Source: Xestospongia muta
Lineage: Eukaryota; Porifera; Demospongiae; Haplosclerida; Petrosiidae
Assembly (NCBI GenBank): GCA_963693285.1
Contig: OY848919.1
Coordinates: forward strand, 9,233,461 to 9,297,460
DNA length: 64,000 nt
Reading direction: 5' to 3'
The stretch's first letter is position 1, and each line of letters starts with the position of its first letter. Below are positions 44,801 to 55,558 of the stretch, piece after piece. The translations under genes were made by a program, and so were the position numbers. The notes below the pieces were generated by a model. The model was not told the origin of the DNA and did not search any database. It saw nothing but the letters and a program-made list of their open reading frames with translations.

Positions 44801-47800
44801 TGAATATAGTTGTTGCTTCTACCACTTCATCATGTGGTTGATATATTTGATATGATAGTCCATAATAGTCCATTTTAGCAACCACATTGTGCTTATTTTC
44901 AAACATATTTCAGTAGCTCAGAAGGTACAAGGTTCAAATCCTAGCTGGTACAGTTTTCTTTGTTTGTCATAATTAATATTACTTAGCTGTTTGAATTATT
45001 TTAGAAGTAATGATCTCCAAGCAATCTTCCTACCATATATATCTCTGGCATTCATCTATCCTTGTTCCTTGTTTTTTTCAAATTATAAAATGATTTTTAT
45101 ATTTTTTTAATATTAGATAATACCAGTGTGGACAGGGAACAACCATATGACCAGTCTTCAAGTAACATGTTGTCAGGTACATATACATCACTTGAGATAT
45201 AACTGTATACCTAATTTACACAGAGAAACTAAAACTATTGGAGAAAATGAATAGGACAATGACATTAGAAATAGAGATCTTAACCAGAGAGAAAGAAGGT
45301 GATCTATGGTACTGTTAGTAATACTTACCATATATGGTTATGTTCTATAGCTAATGATAAAGTGTTAGTAGAGAAACAAGAAGAGATTGAGAAGTTATTC
45401 AAAGAGAAACAAGGTAATCTATAGTGCTGTTAATAGTACTGTATGTATAACACTATCTTGGAAAAAATGCAAGGAGCAAACTCCTTCGTTATACTAACAA
45501 ATATCTAAACATGCAAAACTTAATGCAAAAGACAATGCTATTACTGTTTTTGAAAGTGGAGGGTGTGGTTGCTGATCTTGCAATAGAGTGGGGTGTGGCT
45601 ATACATTAAATTTGGAATACATACGTACGTAGGGTTAGCTTTGCATTGTAAAAGGCTAGCTTCAATAAAAATTGTGGTTTTGGTTCTTAGTGTGGCTGGA
45701 ATAAAGTAAACTTTAGTATTTATAACATAATTTCTGTATACTTAATTTATCTTGTAACCTAGTCTCTGATTATACTCTGTCCAAGTTGAGTTGAGCCCTT
45801 TATTTTATCACCTAATTTATCCACTCCGCACAGAAGTACATTTTAATATTATTCATTACTTTTCACATGAATGTCTTGTGAAAACACCACGTGTTCTCAT
45901 TAAGATGCAAAGGGAAAGAGACTAAGGTTGAATGTCTATGAGTATTTCGAGGAAATTCACAGATGTCAACGTACTCAATGATCTCTCAAAAGAACTGCTG
46001 ATGCCACAGGAGTTTCATGTGCCAGCATCAAGGGGCCACAGAAAAAGAATGTTGAGGCTGTTTGTTAAAAGGTTCTTTTCAGAACCAAGGTAGCTTTATA
46101 GCTGCCTTAAATTGCAAACGACAATATCTGATTATTATTTTAATAGTAATAATTATTATAATAGAACATTTGTTCATATAATTAAAACTGTAATCTAATT
46201 CACCTTTACATTGCTCTAGACACCTTGCACCCATCCTTCAGCTCTTTAGGATGTTTTAAATTTGTCTTCTCTTTCATTAATTTAAGTATTTACATCATTA
46301 AACATCAAGTATTTTCTATAGATATAACACACATTTTCCAAACCTTGTAAAAATGTGGTTCCAGGTTCTAGTAAAGTAATTATCACATTCCAAAGAATGA
46401 CAAACCACATATATACATAAACTTGTATAGAAACTAATGTAATATTTGCTACATTGTTTGGATTAATTGCCTTGGAATTGTACTAATGCACTCAACAAGT
46501 AAATTAAATTTCCATGGCATCATACTAATAATGAAGATTTATGATATCCAAGATTGATACAATTTTAGGAGGCTTTACTTTATCTTGACAAGAAAGTGGT
46601 CATTGCTGGTATGTTATATATGACAATGTCAAATTTAGCTTGGATTAATTAGTTTATCAAGCCATTATTTTCTTTGTCACCTTTTGTTTTCAGATTTATA
46701 TGCTTTACAAAGAGAAGGAAAATAATCTTATTGATAATAATGAACAGATCTCTACCAAATCCAATGATATAAATCATGTAACCTACAAACCATACTTTTT
46801 AGTTATATAAGTTGTTGTTCAGTAAGGGACCAGAGAGACTATGAAGTACCTGTATCACATTTGTATAATCCTGTTACTCCTCACTGAACATAGTTGTTGC
46901 TTCTACCACTTCATCATCTATTTGATATATACTCCATGACTATTTTAGCAACCACTTATAGGGCTCTTTTTCAACCATATTTCAGTAGCTTAGTTGATAC
47001 TGAGAGCATATTATGATTATGAGAAGGTACTAGGTTCAAATCCTAGCTGGTATAATTTTCTATGTTTGTCATAATTAATATTACTAGCTTTTTAAATTAT
47101 TTTAAAGTAATAATTTCCAAGGAATTCTCCAACCATAGCTAGCATTCATCTATCCTTGTCCTATATTTTTTTCGAATTTTAAATGATTTTTATGTTTTTT
47201 TATATTAGATAATATCAATGTGGAGAGGGAACAACCACATGACCATCCTTCAAGTAATGCTTTATCAGGTACATGTACATCACTTGTGATATAACTATGT
47301 ACCTAATGTAAACAGAGAAACTAAAACTATTGGAGAAAATGAATAAGGCAAAGACATTACAAATAGAGAAGTTCACCACTGAGAAAAAAGGTGAGCTTTA
47401 GTACTGTTAATAATACATACCATATATGCTTATGTTCTATAGCTACTGATAAAGTATCAGTAGAGAAACAAGAAGAGATTAAGAAATTGACCAAAGAGAA
47501 AGAAGGTAAACTATAGTGCTGTTAATACTACTCTATGTACAACATTACCTTGGAATAAATGCAAAGGGCAAACGCCTTCCTTATGCTAAGAAATATCTGA
47601 ACATCCAATAAGCAATGCTATTGCTGTTTTTTGAAATGGAAGGTTTGGCTGCTGACCTTGCATTTTTGTGGGTCTAGCTATACATTAAACTAGGAATATA
47701 TAGGTATATAGGGTTTGTCTTGCACTGTGACATTGATCCTCAGTGTAATGTACCTTCTAACTTTGACTCCTTATTCATCTTCACAACTTCACACTGCTTA

Positions 47801-50800
47801 GACACCTTGCACATATCTTTTTGCTTTTTAGATTGTTGTAAATTTGTCTTCTCTTTGCTCTTAAGTTTCTTGCATTGCTAAACATCAAGTTTTCTCAACG
47901 GACAAAGCCATACATTTGCTCTAAATCTTGCATACATGAGGTTCTAGGTTCCTGTAAAGCAATTATCACATTCCAAAGTATGACCAAACCACATATATAC
48001 TCAAATTTGTACATAAACTTATGTGATATTTTGCTGCATTGTTTGGAATTTAATTGCCTTGCACTAATGCACTCGACAAGTAAATAAGTTTCTATGACAA
48101 CATGAAGTATTAGTATTAGTAGAGAAACAAGAAGAGATAGAGAAGTTGACTAAAGAGAATCAAGGTAAGCTATAATGCTATTAATAGTACTGTATGTATA
48201 ACACTACCTTGGAATAAATGTAAGATGTCAAACACTCCTTGTGCTAATAAATATCATGCAAACACCAAGCAAAGGCAATGCTATTGCTGTTTTTTGAAAG
48301 TGGAGGGTGTGGTTGCTGATCTTGGAATATAGTCTGTGTGGTTATACACTAAACTAGGAATACATATGTACGTAGGGTTTGTGTTTTACTATAAAAAGGC
48401 AAGATTTTATGATAATTGTGTCTCTGATCTTTAGTCAGGCCAGAGTAAACTAAACTTTAGAATTTCTTTGCATAATGTCTGTATACCTAATCTACCTTCT
48501 GACTCCTTATTCATCCTCTCACCTTCACATTGCTCAAAATAACTTGCACAATTCTTTTGCTCCTAAATTATCAAGTATTGCCTGTATACATGAACTAAAC
48601 ATGTGTTCTAACTCTTGCATTCCTGTGGTTCTCATTTCCAGTATTACAACTACACATTCCAAAGTGTGACCAAAGCACATATATACATAAATTTTGCAGA
48701 AATTAATATGATCTTTGCTGCACTGTTTTGATTAGTTGTTTCATGATAATGCACTCAGCAAGTAAATTAAGTTTCCATGACAACATAATATATCATAATA
48801 ATGAAAAAATTATCATGTCCGACATTTTGAATGTATTCCACATCTTACTGAAACAAAAGGGATACTAATGAAAGAGTTGTAGGAATGAATGGTTGCTATA
48901 TAAAGTGACATATCCTAGTTAGTACATTGTGGTTTAAAGTAAGATTTATAAAATTTAAGGAAGCCAAGCACAAATTCAATTGTTTTTCTCTCTTGATAGT
49001 TCTTAGAGATGAATTAGACATACTCAAAGAGAAGATACTGAGTATCACAGAAAGTAAAGGTGAGTGAGTCCTCTTTAAAGTTTACTCAAAATCAAGCCAT
49101 CTACACATCATGTGTACCTAGTTAGACTAATATTTCTCTAAAAATTATAGAGTGGATATTAGATGAGGATGGAATATTTGACAATGGACATCTTGTCAAA
49201 TCATCTATTCTTGTCTCTAGTATTGAATTCTGAGACAATTGTGTACTGAGAATATTGCTCTAATCACACGTTTTGCGTTTGTAGATGGCCTTGACCTCAG
49301 AAGTGTTATTTCAGCTGGAGAGACTGCATTTGTCCTCAGAGGGAGAAATCAAAAGCAATATTTTCATTGGGAGAAGTATGGAATATCTTTCTCTGCACCT
49401 GAGGGAATACTACCTCTATCAGAGATATGTGAAGTTGCCATCACTGCTCTTGCTGGAGGTGAATTTGAATTCTGTGAAAACAATGAGCTTGTCAGTGCTG
49501 TTTATGCTATTTCCATTGCGAAGCCTCTACTAAAACCACTCACTGTCAGTATACAGCATTGTGTGTTATTAGAGACACCAGAACAATGTAACACTCTCCA
49601 GTTTGTAAGAGCACCAATTGAAGATGTGACACTTCCCTATCAATTTGAACCACTTCCAGGAGGTCGTTTTACTCCAAGAAACCAATATGGTTCCATTTCT
49701 TGCTCCCACTTTTGTCTAATTGGTATTTCCATGAGAGAAAGTGAAGAAAAGGGAGAAGTGAACACATCAGATGAAGAAGATGATAGCTCACAGAACTCGC
49801 ATAATGGTGAAGAAGTGAACACATCAGATGAAGAAAATAGTAGCTCACAGAACCCACATAACAGTGAAGAAGTAAACGTATCTGGTGAAGAAGATGATAG
49901 TTCACAAAATTCACATAATGGTGATGAAGTGAACACATCAGGTAAAGAAAACGGTAGCTCACAGAACCCACATGACAGTGAAGAAGTAAACACTGGTGAA
50001 GAAGATGGTAGTTCACAAAATGCACATAATGGTGATGAAGTGAACACATCAGGTAAAGAAAACAGTACTGATGAAATCAAAAAAAAAAAAGATTCAGTTG
50101 AACATGTTTCTCATAGTGAAGGTATTTACAAAAAGATATATTTCCAATTTTTTTTATTTTTTGTCTATACAATTAGAAACTGAAAATTTGGAAAGTGATG
50201 AGGTTCGACAAAAGCAAATACCAAAAATTGAGATAACGATCAATGCTTCAGAAAAATGTATGAAAACAATATTCTTAATCTTAAAATCACAGAATGTGTG
50301 TATTTTAGCAACAGTTAAACCAGCTGAAAAGGCTGGTATTTGTAAAGTTTATTATGAAGAGAAAGCGCCCTTAGAATGGCAAGTCATGTTTACTGTTGTA
50401 AAAAATCTTGATGCACTTCAACAGGTAATAATATCATATTGTATATGATTTACACGTATAATTTTACTGCAGTATATTAAAAAGCATCACTGTTATGCTG
50501 AGGAAAAGCAGACTATTGAGTTAATACTAAAGTCACAAACTGATGTTGAGTTTGATGTTAAAAAACATCATCATGAAACTCCAAGTGGCTGGCAAATTAG
50601 TCCTCAGTGGCTGCCTTTGACGGTAAGAAATATTTCTTATTATTTACTGTAACTTGAATATTTGGCATGTCTTATGAAGCAATCCATTATCAGGCATGCA
50701 GTAGCAGTGCCTATGTAGGGGTGGCCTGGATTGTCCAATGAAATTTATTGACAACATCTTAACTGTAACACATCAGAATGTGTCAATACTTGTCAGTCTT

Positions 50801-52938
50801 TCTCCCTAGGATAATACCCATGTTGTGATTGATTTATAGGCTAAAGCAATGTTTCTAAGAATAAGAGCAATAGTTTTTGAAAATGCTGAGTTGTTCATGT
50901 TTCTTTATCAACTACAATAAGTCAAACTAGAAAAATATTTGCCACCATTTGCAGCACAATAAAATATTTGTTTTTGTATCTCACATTTTGAGGGCTTTAT
51001 AAACAAAAATCAAGTAATTTCAGTAGATTAATATCACGAGTTACTCTTAGAGAAGCCATTTGGTTATGAATAATTAATATTAACAGAAAAGAAACAGATA
51101 TATCTAGAGAAAATTAAAAGTCTAGCTTCTCCTTCTGGTTGTAAGTATATACTATTTCCTGCATTGATGTTGAGGTTAAATCAAGATCCAAGATACTTAT
51201 TGTATGACTGATAAACTAATGACTGTAATTGTAGTTATGATGCAATGAACTCAGTATTAATACAACTTTTTTATTGTATTTTGGAGGAGAACGTCCCTGC
51301 TGATAGAACCATTCCAGGTTCCCAGCTAATTTTCTGTTATCATTGTAGTCATAGTAATTATTATTTCTTCATCACAACATGTGAGAATGCTTATTTATAA
51401 GCTGGTTGAACATGGAACCACATTGCCTTCCAACATACTTTGTATTGTATTATATTGTAAAAATTTTTTATGAAAAATCTATTATTTTTGTCTATTGAAT
51501 GAATAAACACCTAATTCATATCAGGTTTCGAAACTAAGTTAGGTAGTTTTAAAGTCAGAATAGGTGATAATACTCCAAACAATTGCAATGTGCCAGTCAA
51601 ATTGGAATTGACTGAGGCTGATATCCTAGGAACAATCTTAGAAGAACCTCTGGATTGCCATAATGTACCAGCTCTTTGTAGATGATTAATATGTCATGTT
51701 TGCCTTCCCATCAGTAAATGTCTGCTGCAAACTGGATAGTGATGCCTAATGTCAGTTCTTATCAAGGTCCAAGCAATCAACCAACATTTCCTTTTTATCT
51801 ACTCAGTCTGAAACCTATGCATTTAATACTTAGACCTTTATCCGTACTATTATACACAAGGCATCATTCAAATATTTCTATGAGTGATTGCTCAGGAACG
51901 TTCTCTGGAAGTAATTATTAATAATTACATTTTTTCTTGTTATCCAGAATTTGTCCATTGCAAAGAATGTAAATAAAATAGCAGTAATAAGGATTTCATT
52001 ATCCTACATAATAGCACGGGTGGCACAAGCCAAGCATTTAAATCACTTATATACTATCACTGATACTTTGTTATATTATTGCCAGTGCTATTATGTAGAG
52101 ATGATGCAATTACCGTCCCTACTATCTTGTTTGCGCTCTTTGTATTGAACTTATATTACCCATCATTCCCTTTTTTTATTTTTTATAATTTTTTATTTTA
52201 TTATTGTTAAAGTATCAATCTCCTATATACTTATAATCTTTTAAATATTATTTAAAGAAACAGTGTCACTTAAAAAATCATATATTTTCTTGTTTAGGCA
52301 ACACATACCTCCATTATTGACTTTGGAAGTGGCATGAATTCAGAGCCTCCGAAATGTTTGGTAGATGTGTATGCAGATGAGGGAAATGACACAGCAAAGA
52401 GACTCCATTACAAGGTTCCGGTAAAAGGAGTGGAAAAATATGTTGAGATTTTCATCAATTTATCTTTAAGACAAAGATATAATACAAGTAAGAGAAACAA
52501 TTAAAACATCTTTAGCATGCTAATTATATTGCAGCCAAATTTGAAAGTGTTGCTACTTCCAGAGATCCAGTTTTATCTGGTGATGAAGTTAAAGAAATAG
52601 TAAAAGTCATACAAGATATTCTAACAAAGAAGTACTCTGCTTTGAATGATTTGTTGAAAGCATCTATGAAATCATTTGCTGTAGACATGTATTCTCATGG
52701 TCTAATATCTCAAGCAACCAAGGATACAAGAAATTTTGATGACCTGATGAGAGAATTCAAGGCAGTCATGAACTTTATACAAGATGGTCATAAGTTAATA
52801 AAACATTGTCAGTTATTTTTACAGAGTTTAGTTAAACAAGGAGGTCCACTCAAAGATGCAGCTAGTGGTATAGCTAAAGAATGGAGTGTCATTATTAAAC
52901 AAAAGCTGAATATAGATATAGACTTTGATATTGAGTGA
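41258..52938 (+). CDS. LRR / coiled-coil / ZU5 / helical-domain receptor-like protein, about 20 exons
   Basis: Exons as read by eye: 41258-41279, 41326-41841, 42013-42153 (tentative), 42464-43243, 43452-43511, 43559-43636, 45117-45176, 45224-45298, 45351-45413, 47209-47268, 47316-47390, 47443-47505, 48114-48164, 49000-49059, 49151-49219, 49285-50121, 50177-50424, 50473-50622, 52298-52487, 52535-52938. Joined, they give 4,002 nt without a stop (1,333 aa). Borders are phase 1 up to exon G, then 0, 0, 1. Order: helical N-terminal domain, LRRs, short coiled-coil segments, ZU5, acidic repeats, two beta-rich exons, helical C-terminal domain. No signal peptide or membrane segment is seen, so it is probably cytosolic. 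The combination recalls NLR- or PIDD-like proteins, but no NACHT is present. The model needs transcript support. Confidence 0.75.
42298..42358 (+). other. tRNA-like sequence
   Basis: TAGCTCAAGAG resembles an A box and TGAGTTCGACTC a B box, 40 bp apart, but a full cloverleaf with matched acceptor stem was not found. It may be a tRNA-derived repeat head. Confidence 0.3.
42464..43243 (+). CDS. LRR exon
   Basis: 260 codons with ribonuclease-inhibitor-type leucine-rich repeats. Examples are VRELSIENTSLDSMCMSML, TSLEGLFLWNIPITDDDVIF, LKTLDISNCDITDKGVQYI, LTTLALSNNLGVTSDSTSV and LEILSFRKTSLNDDDIKKI. The borders are TAG|GT at the start and CAG|GTATG at the end, both phase 1. NLR-type sensors carry this class of LRR. 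It is a single exon rather than the one-repeat-per-exon layout of many vertebrate NLRs. Confidence 0.88.
44911..44953 (+). other. tRNA-like sequence, deleted copy
   Basis: CAGTAGCTCAGAAGGTAC, then GGTTCAAATCCTAGCTGG. It is the same element as 46985-47053 but without the central 30 bases, and sits at the equivalent position in the tandem unit. Confidence 0.35.
45117..49059 (+). CDS. Coiled-coil mini-exons of the LRR/ZU5 gene
   Basis: Phase 1-1 exons of 51 to 78 nt encode charged heptad-like segments: EKLKLLEKMNRTMTLEIEIL (45224), NDKVLVEKQEEIEKLFKEKQ (45351), EKLKLLEKMNKAKTLQIEKF (47316), TDKVSVEKQEEIKKLTKEKE (47443), LVEKQEEIEKLTKENQ (48114), VLRDELDILKEKILSITESK (49000). The 63-nt exons add exactly 21 residues, three heptads. 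Together they would form an extended coiled coil between the LRRs and ZU5, fitting an oligomerisation stalk. Confidence 0.78.
46985..47053 (+). other. tRNA-like sequence in tandem-unit intron
   Basis: TAGCTTAGTTGATACTGAGA (A-box-like) and GGTTCAAATCC (B box) are spaced as in a tRNA gene. The 5' acceptor strand expected to pair with AGCTGGTA is missing, so this is more likely a tRNA-derived remnant than a functional tRNA. Confidence 0.4.
49151..50121 (+). CDS. Exons E-F: ZU5 domain and acidic 19-residue repeats
   Basis: Exon E (49151-49219, EWILDEDGIFDNGHLVKSS) ends at A|GTATTG. Exon F (49285-50121) starts DGLDLRSVISAGETAFVLRG. Its ZU5 core is HWEKYGISFSAPEGILPLSE, ICEVAITALAGGEFEF, ISIAKPLLKPLTVSIQHCV, LQFVRAPIEDVT. 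ZU5 folds as a beta sandwich and in PIDD and UNC5 packs against UPA and DEATH. It is followed by about 5.5 repeats of 19 residues with consensus EEVNTSDEEDSSSQNPHNS (49758-50075), then lysines and the donor G|GTATTT. Confidence 0.82.
50177..52938 (+). CDS. Exons G-J: two beta-rich segments and C-terminal helical domain
   Basis: Exon G 50177-50424 (IFLILKSQNVCILATVKPAE; ends LQQ|GTAATA). Exon H 50473-50622 (YIKKHHCYAEEKQTIELIL; SGWQISPQWLPLT). Exon I 52298-52487 (THTSIIDFGSGMNSEPPKCL; VPVKGVEKYVEIFINLSLRQ). Exon J 52535-52938 with the helical domain: YSALNDLLKASMKSFAVDMY, HGLISQAT, HCQLFLQSLVKQGGPL, AKEWSVIIKQ. The position after ZU5 suggests UPA-like packing for G-I and a death-fold-like role for J. 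Both are inference. Paralogous exons occur at 4219-4721 (minus) and 60440-61635 (plus). Confidence 0.78.
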
Positions 52939-55247
52939 TACATTATTATTGCAATATCATTTATAAATTAGCTGTATTTTCTGTTTTGCTGAATGTATCA
53001 TGTACTACTCTCTTATTGTGTTAGTTGTTGTCATAATATAAATTTCTTCTTAATTATAATAGTTTTCAGAAACAGGATGGGGGTTTGGAGCCCTTGTCTT
53101 AATTTCTATATAATTATAATAACTAGTGACCACTATTACCTGAATATCATTGGTAAAAGAAATATCTCTCTAACTTCATTGATGAGTCAGGTCTTCCACA
53201 AAAAACTATAATACTTGACTTGCTGTAGTGCCTCACTTCTCTCTGATGTTCTAAAATATCTTGGAGTCTTAATTTATCTGTTTGATAAAGTAAGGAAATG
53301 TTCTTCAATAATATCTGGCACACTATGGAAAATTGTGAAGGAATTTTTATTGAAAATCAATTGCTACCCAGGAAGCCAACATTCTTATACTAGGACTGAT
53401 TCTCATTCCTATTCTAGATGACTCCTTGTGAACTCAAGTTCCCATTACATCAGTTCTCAATTGACTTCTGATCCAGAATATTGTCAGTTGATAGTAGAAG
53501 TTATCATGATTATAATACTGCTACTTCATCTTTAGATCTATCACAGTTTATTAATAATATACACATGTGCATGAAACCTCATGTCATGTGAACAGGTGAT
53601 TGCTTATTTATTCATGAAAATGAAACATTCCTGTGGTTACATGTTCTGAAAAGTAATTGATTACATGCTTAAGTATAACAGATATACAAGCATTTCCCAT
53701 TGAGGTCAGTCTAAGATGTCATAGAACCCCTACATGATTAATTGCCTTGCACTAAGGGACTTAGCAATATTATGTAGGATATTGTTTACATTCTTAATAT
53801 ATAATATATTAAAGTACATGAAGAATATCCTATAATCCTTACTGATATATACAACATATGACCACACACACTAATGTATCTATGTATATGATATATTAAT
53901 TATACATACTGAGTTCAAGGTGTTTGACTTGACTTGAACAAAGTATGCATACATTAATATAATAATTGAGGGTGTGGTTTTGTATGTTGTGTAATTATAA
54001 GGCTCTTCTTTATCTAGAAATCTAACAATGTGTTAACACTTAATTGTTGTGATGTTCTTATCTGTTGTAAGAGTTATCCTGGTACATGTATCTATATTAT
54101 TGACTCCACTTCTAGTAGTATCAATGAGACAATGAGTTATTTATCATAAGCACCTGTTCAGAAAGTTGGAATGTTAATATTGTCTTAATTATGTCATGTG
54201 AGTTAGTGCTGTTCTGTTCACTTCTTTAGTGTATTAAGTTTATTTATTTATCATTTTATTGTCATGTTTCAAACTTTGATTAACACAATCTTCAATTTTT
54301 TATTATTGAATACAGTAAGCACATACTCAACAAACAATATTATAATTTTTATATATAATACATGTCATATATGAATTCTTATTACAAACAAAAGTTAATT
54401 GTTTTGGTTGCTAGTGATACCTTTAAAAACTATTGGCATAAGATTCTTCAGAGACCTACAAATAAAAATTAGTATATGTACATGTAAATTTTTTTATCAG
54501 AAGTGATATTACTCTGTTTGTGTTGAGAATGACTGTGGTTTAGTGGAATTTTAATAATACATTGTAGTTGTAGAGTTTTGGTGATTCATACCGAAACTTT
54601 CATAGTTCTTTGCATCTGTCTCTTCATCTCTTTTTAAAATTTTAGTATCAAAGATATTTTCAATAATTCTGAACTTTTCTGCAGTAGCTGGAGAACAATT
54701 CACTACTGTTCATCAATGATATGAAAAAATATACGACATCAGTCATGTTAGTATACGAAGAACACCTCCCACTTTATGTGAGATTTCTGGTTTGCAACTT
54801 TCCTAGATAGCTAGTGTTCTAGTTTTTTTGATAAAATTTCTGAAATTCTATTGAAATCTGAGATCATAAATATTTTCAATAACAAAAAACTACTAATCAA
54901 GGCTCATACTGACCCTCATGCCTTGCATATATCACTTCAAATACATAAAGTTAATCTATACAAGTCCAAGATGACCTCTTGTCAACTAGAAACCTTGTAA
55001 TCTTGTCTATTATATATGTCTTATAGGTATGTAAACTTTTAGTCTTTTTGTGTAGAATTAAATTTTTGTGACATCAGTGGTATAACTGTAATTTAGATTC
55101 TTTATTTTACAAATGTGATAGTACAAGTCACATCATAATTATGCCTTATACTTAACAAGACATCAGTAATTGAATATTTTTTAAAAAATTGCAATATAGA
55201 ATAAATTAAGAATGGGAACTTTTATTCTGGACCATGCTACTAATTAT
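52939..55247. other. Intergenic, no gene seen
   Basis: AT-rich, no family-like frame. 53075-53135 contains the downstream motif CCCTTGTCTT..ATATAATTATAATAACTAGTGACCACTA, shared with the 3' flanks at 19330 and 38340. Confidence 0.5.
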
Positions 55248-55558
55248 TTACAAAAGGTCATGTTCCATGTTCTCAGCTATAGACTTAAATACTTCTAATT
55301 TCTTTAAAACATTAATTAATTCTTGTAATAACTGGGGCTGTGTATTGATAGAGGTCATTAAACCTTTCATTAGTAGAACACCTTTTTCCATATCAGTCTT
55401 TGCAGCATTATCAGTAGCACTATTGTAACAGTCTAATGTAATAAGATGAGCACTGAACAGTTCATTTGCTAGAGGTAATCTGTTATTTGAATCAAAGACA
55501 AGACATGATAACTTGGCATAATGTGTCCTAAACACATCTTTTGATGAGGGGTGTTGAC
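55248..55558 (-). CDS. CARD-like C-terminal exon
   Basis: Acceptor TATCCACAG, then GQHPSSKDVFRTHYAKLSCL, LPLANELFSAHLI, then EKGVLLMKGLMTSINTQPQL, LQELINVLKKLEVFKSIAEN, and a stop at 55248. Six amphipathic helices with a Leu-rich core, an LFSAHLI element and a terminal L..L..L repeat fit a CARD-type death fold; assignment by pattern only. Confidence 0.65.

Larger units (their letters stand above)
43441..48170 (+). repeat. Tandem ~2-kb exon-intron unit, three full or partial copies plus a fragment
   Basis: Units begin near 43260, 45000 and 47090, with a deleted fourth near 48100. Each has exon A (60 nt, DNTSVDREQPYDQSSSNMLS-like), exon B (75-78 nt, EKLKLLEKMN..) and exon C (63 nt, TDKV.VEKQEEIEKL.KEK). 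Long shared intron sequence follows, including the TCACATTCCAAAG blocks (44294, 46382, 47967) and the GTGTGGCTATACA blocks (43928, 45594). Copy 1 of exon C (43693-) carries a TGA and lost its acceptor; the fourth unit keeps only exon C (48114-48164). Confidence 0.85.

Noticed and set aside
44616..46800. Conserved open stretches (YKEKENNLI...) after TTTCAG in two tandem units
   Set aside because: They would enter in phase 0, incompatible with the phase 1 exons on both sides; the phase-1 reading stops after ten codons. Probably intron sequence or a dead coiled-coil exon.
49640..50080. Long antisense frames over the acidic repeats
   Set aside because: Repetitive Cys/Phe/Ser frames are the complement of the GAA/TCA-rich repeats; no independent coding signal.
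51090..51141. Possible mini-exon KKQIYLEKIKSLASPS
   Set aside because: Same phase conflict as the 51526 stretch, although it looks like a coiled-coil piece and has a GTAAG donor.
51526..51694. Possible exon FETKLGSFKVRIGDN... between exons H and I
   Set aside because: Exon H ends and exon I begins in phase 0, giving a perfect join; this stretch needs phase 1 and ends in a stop. Kept only as a possible alternative terminal exon.
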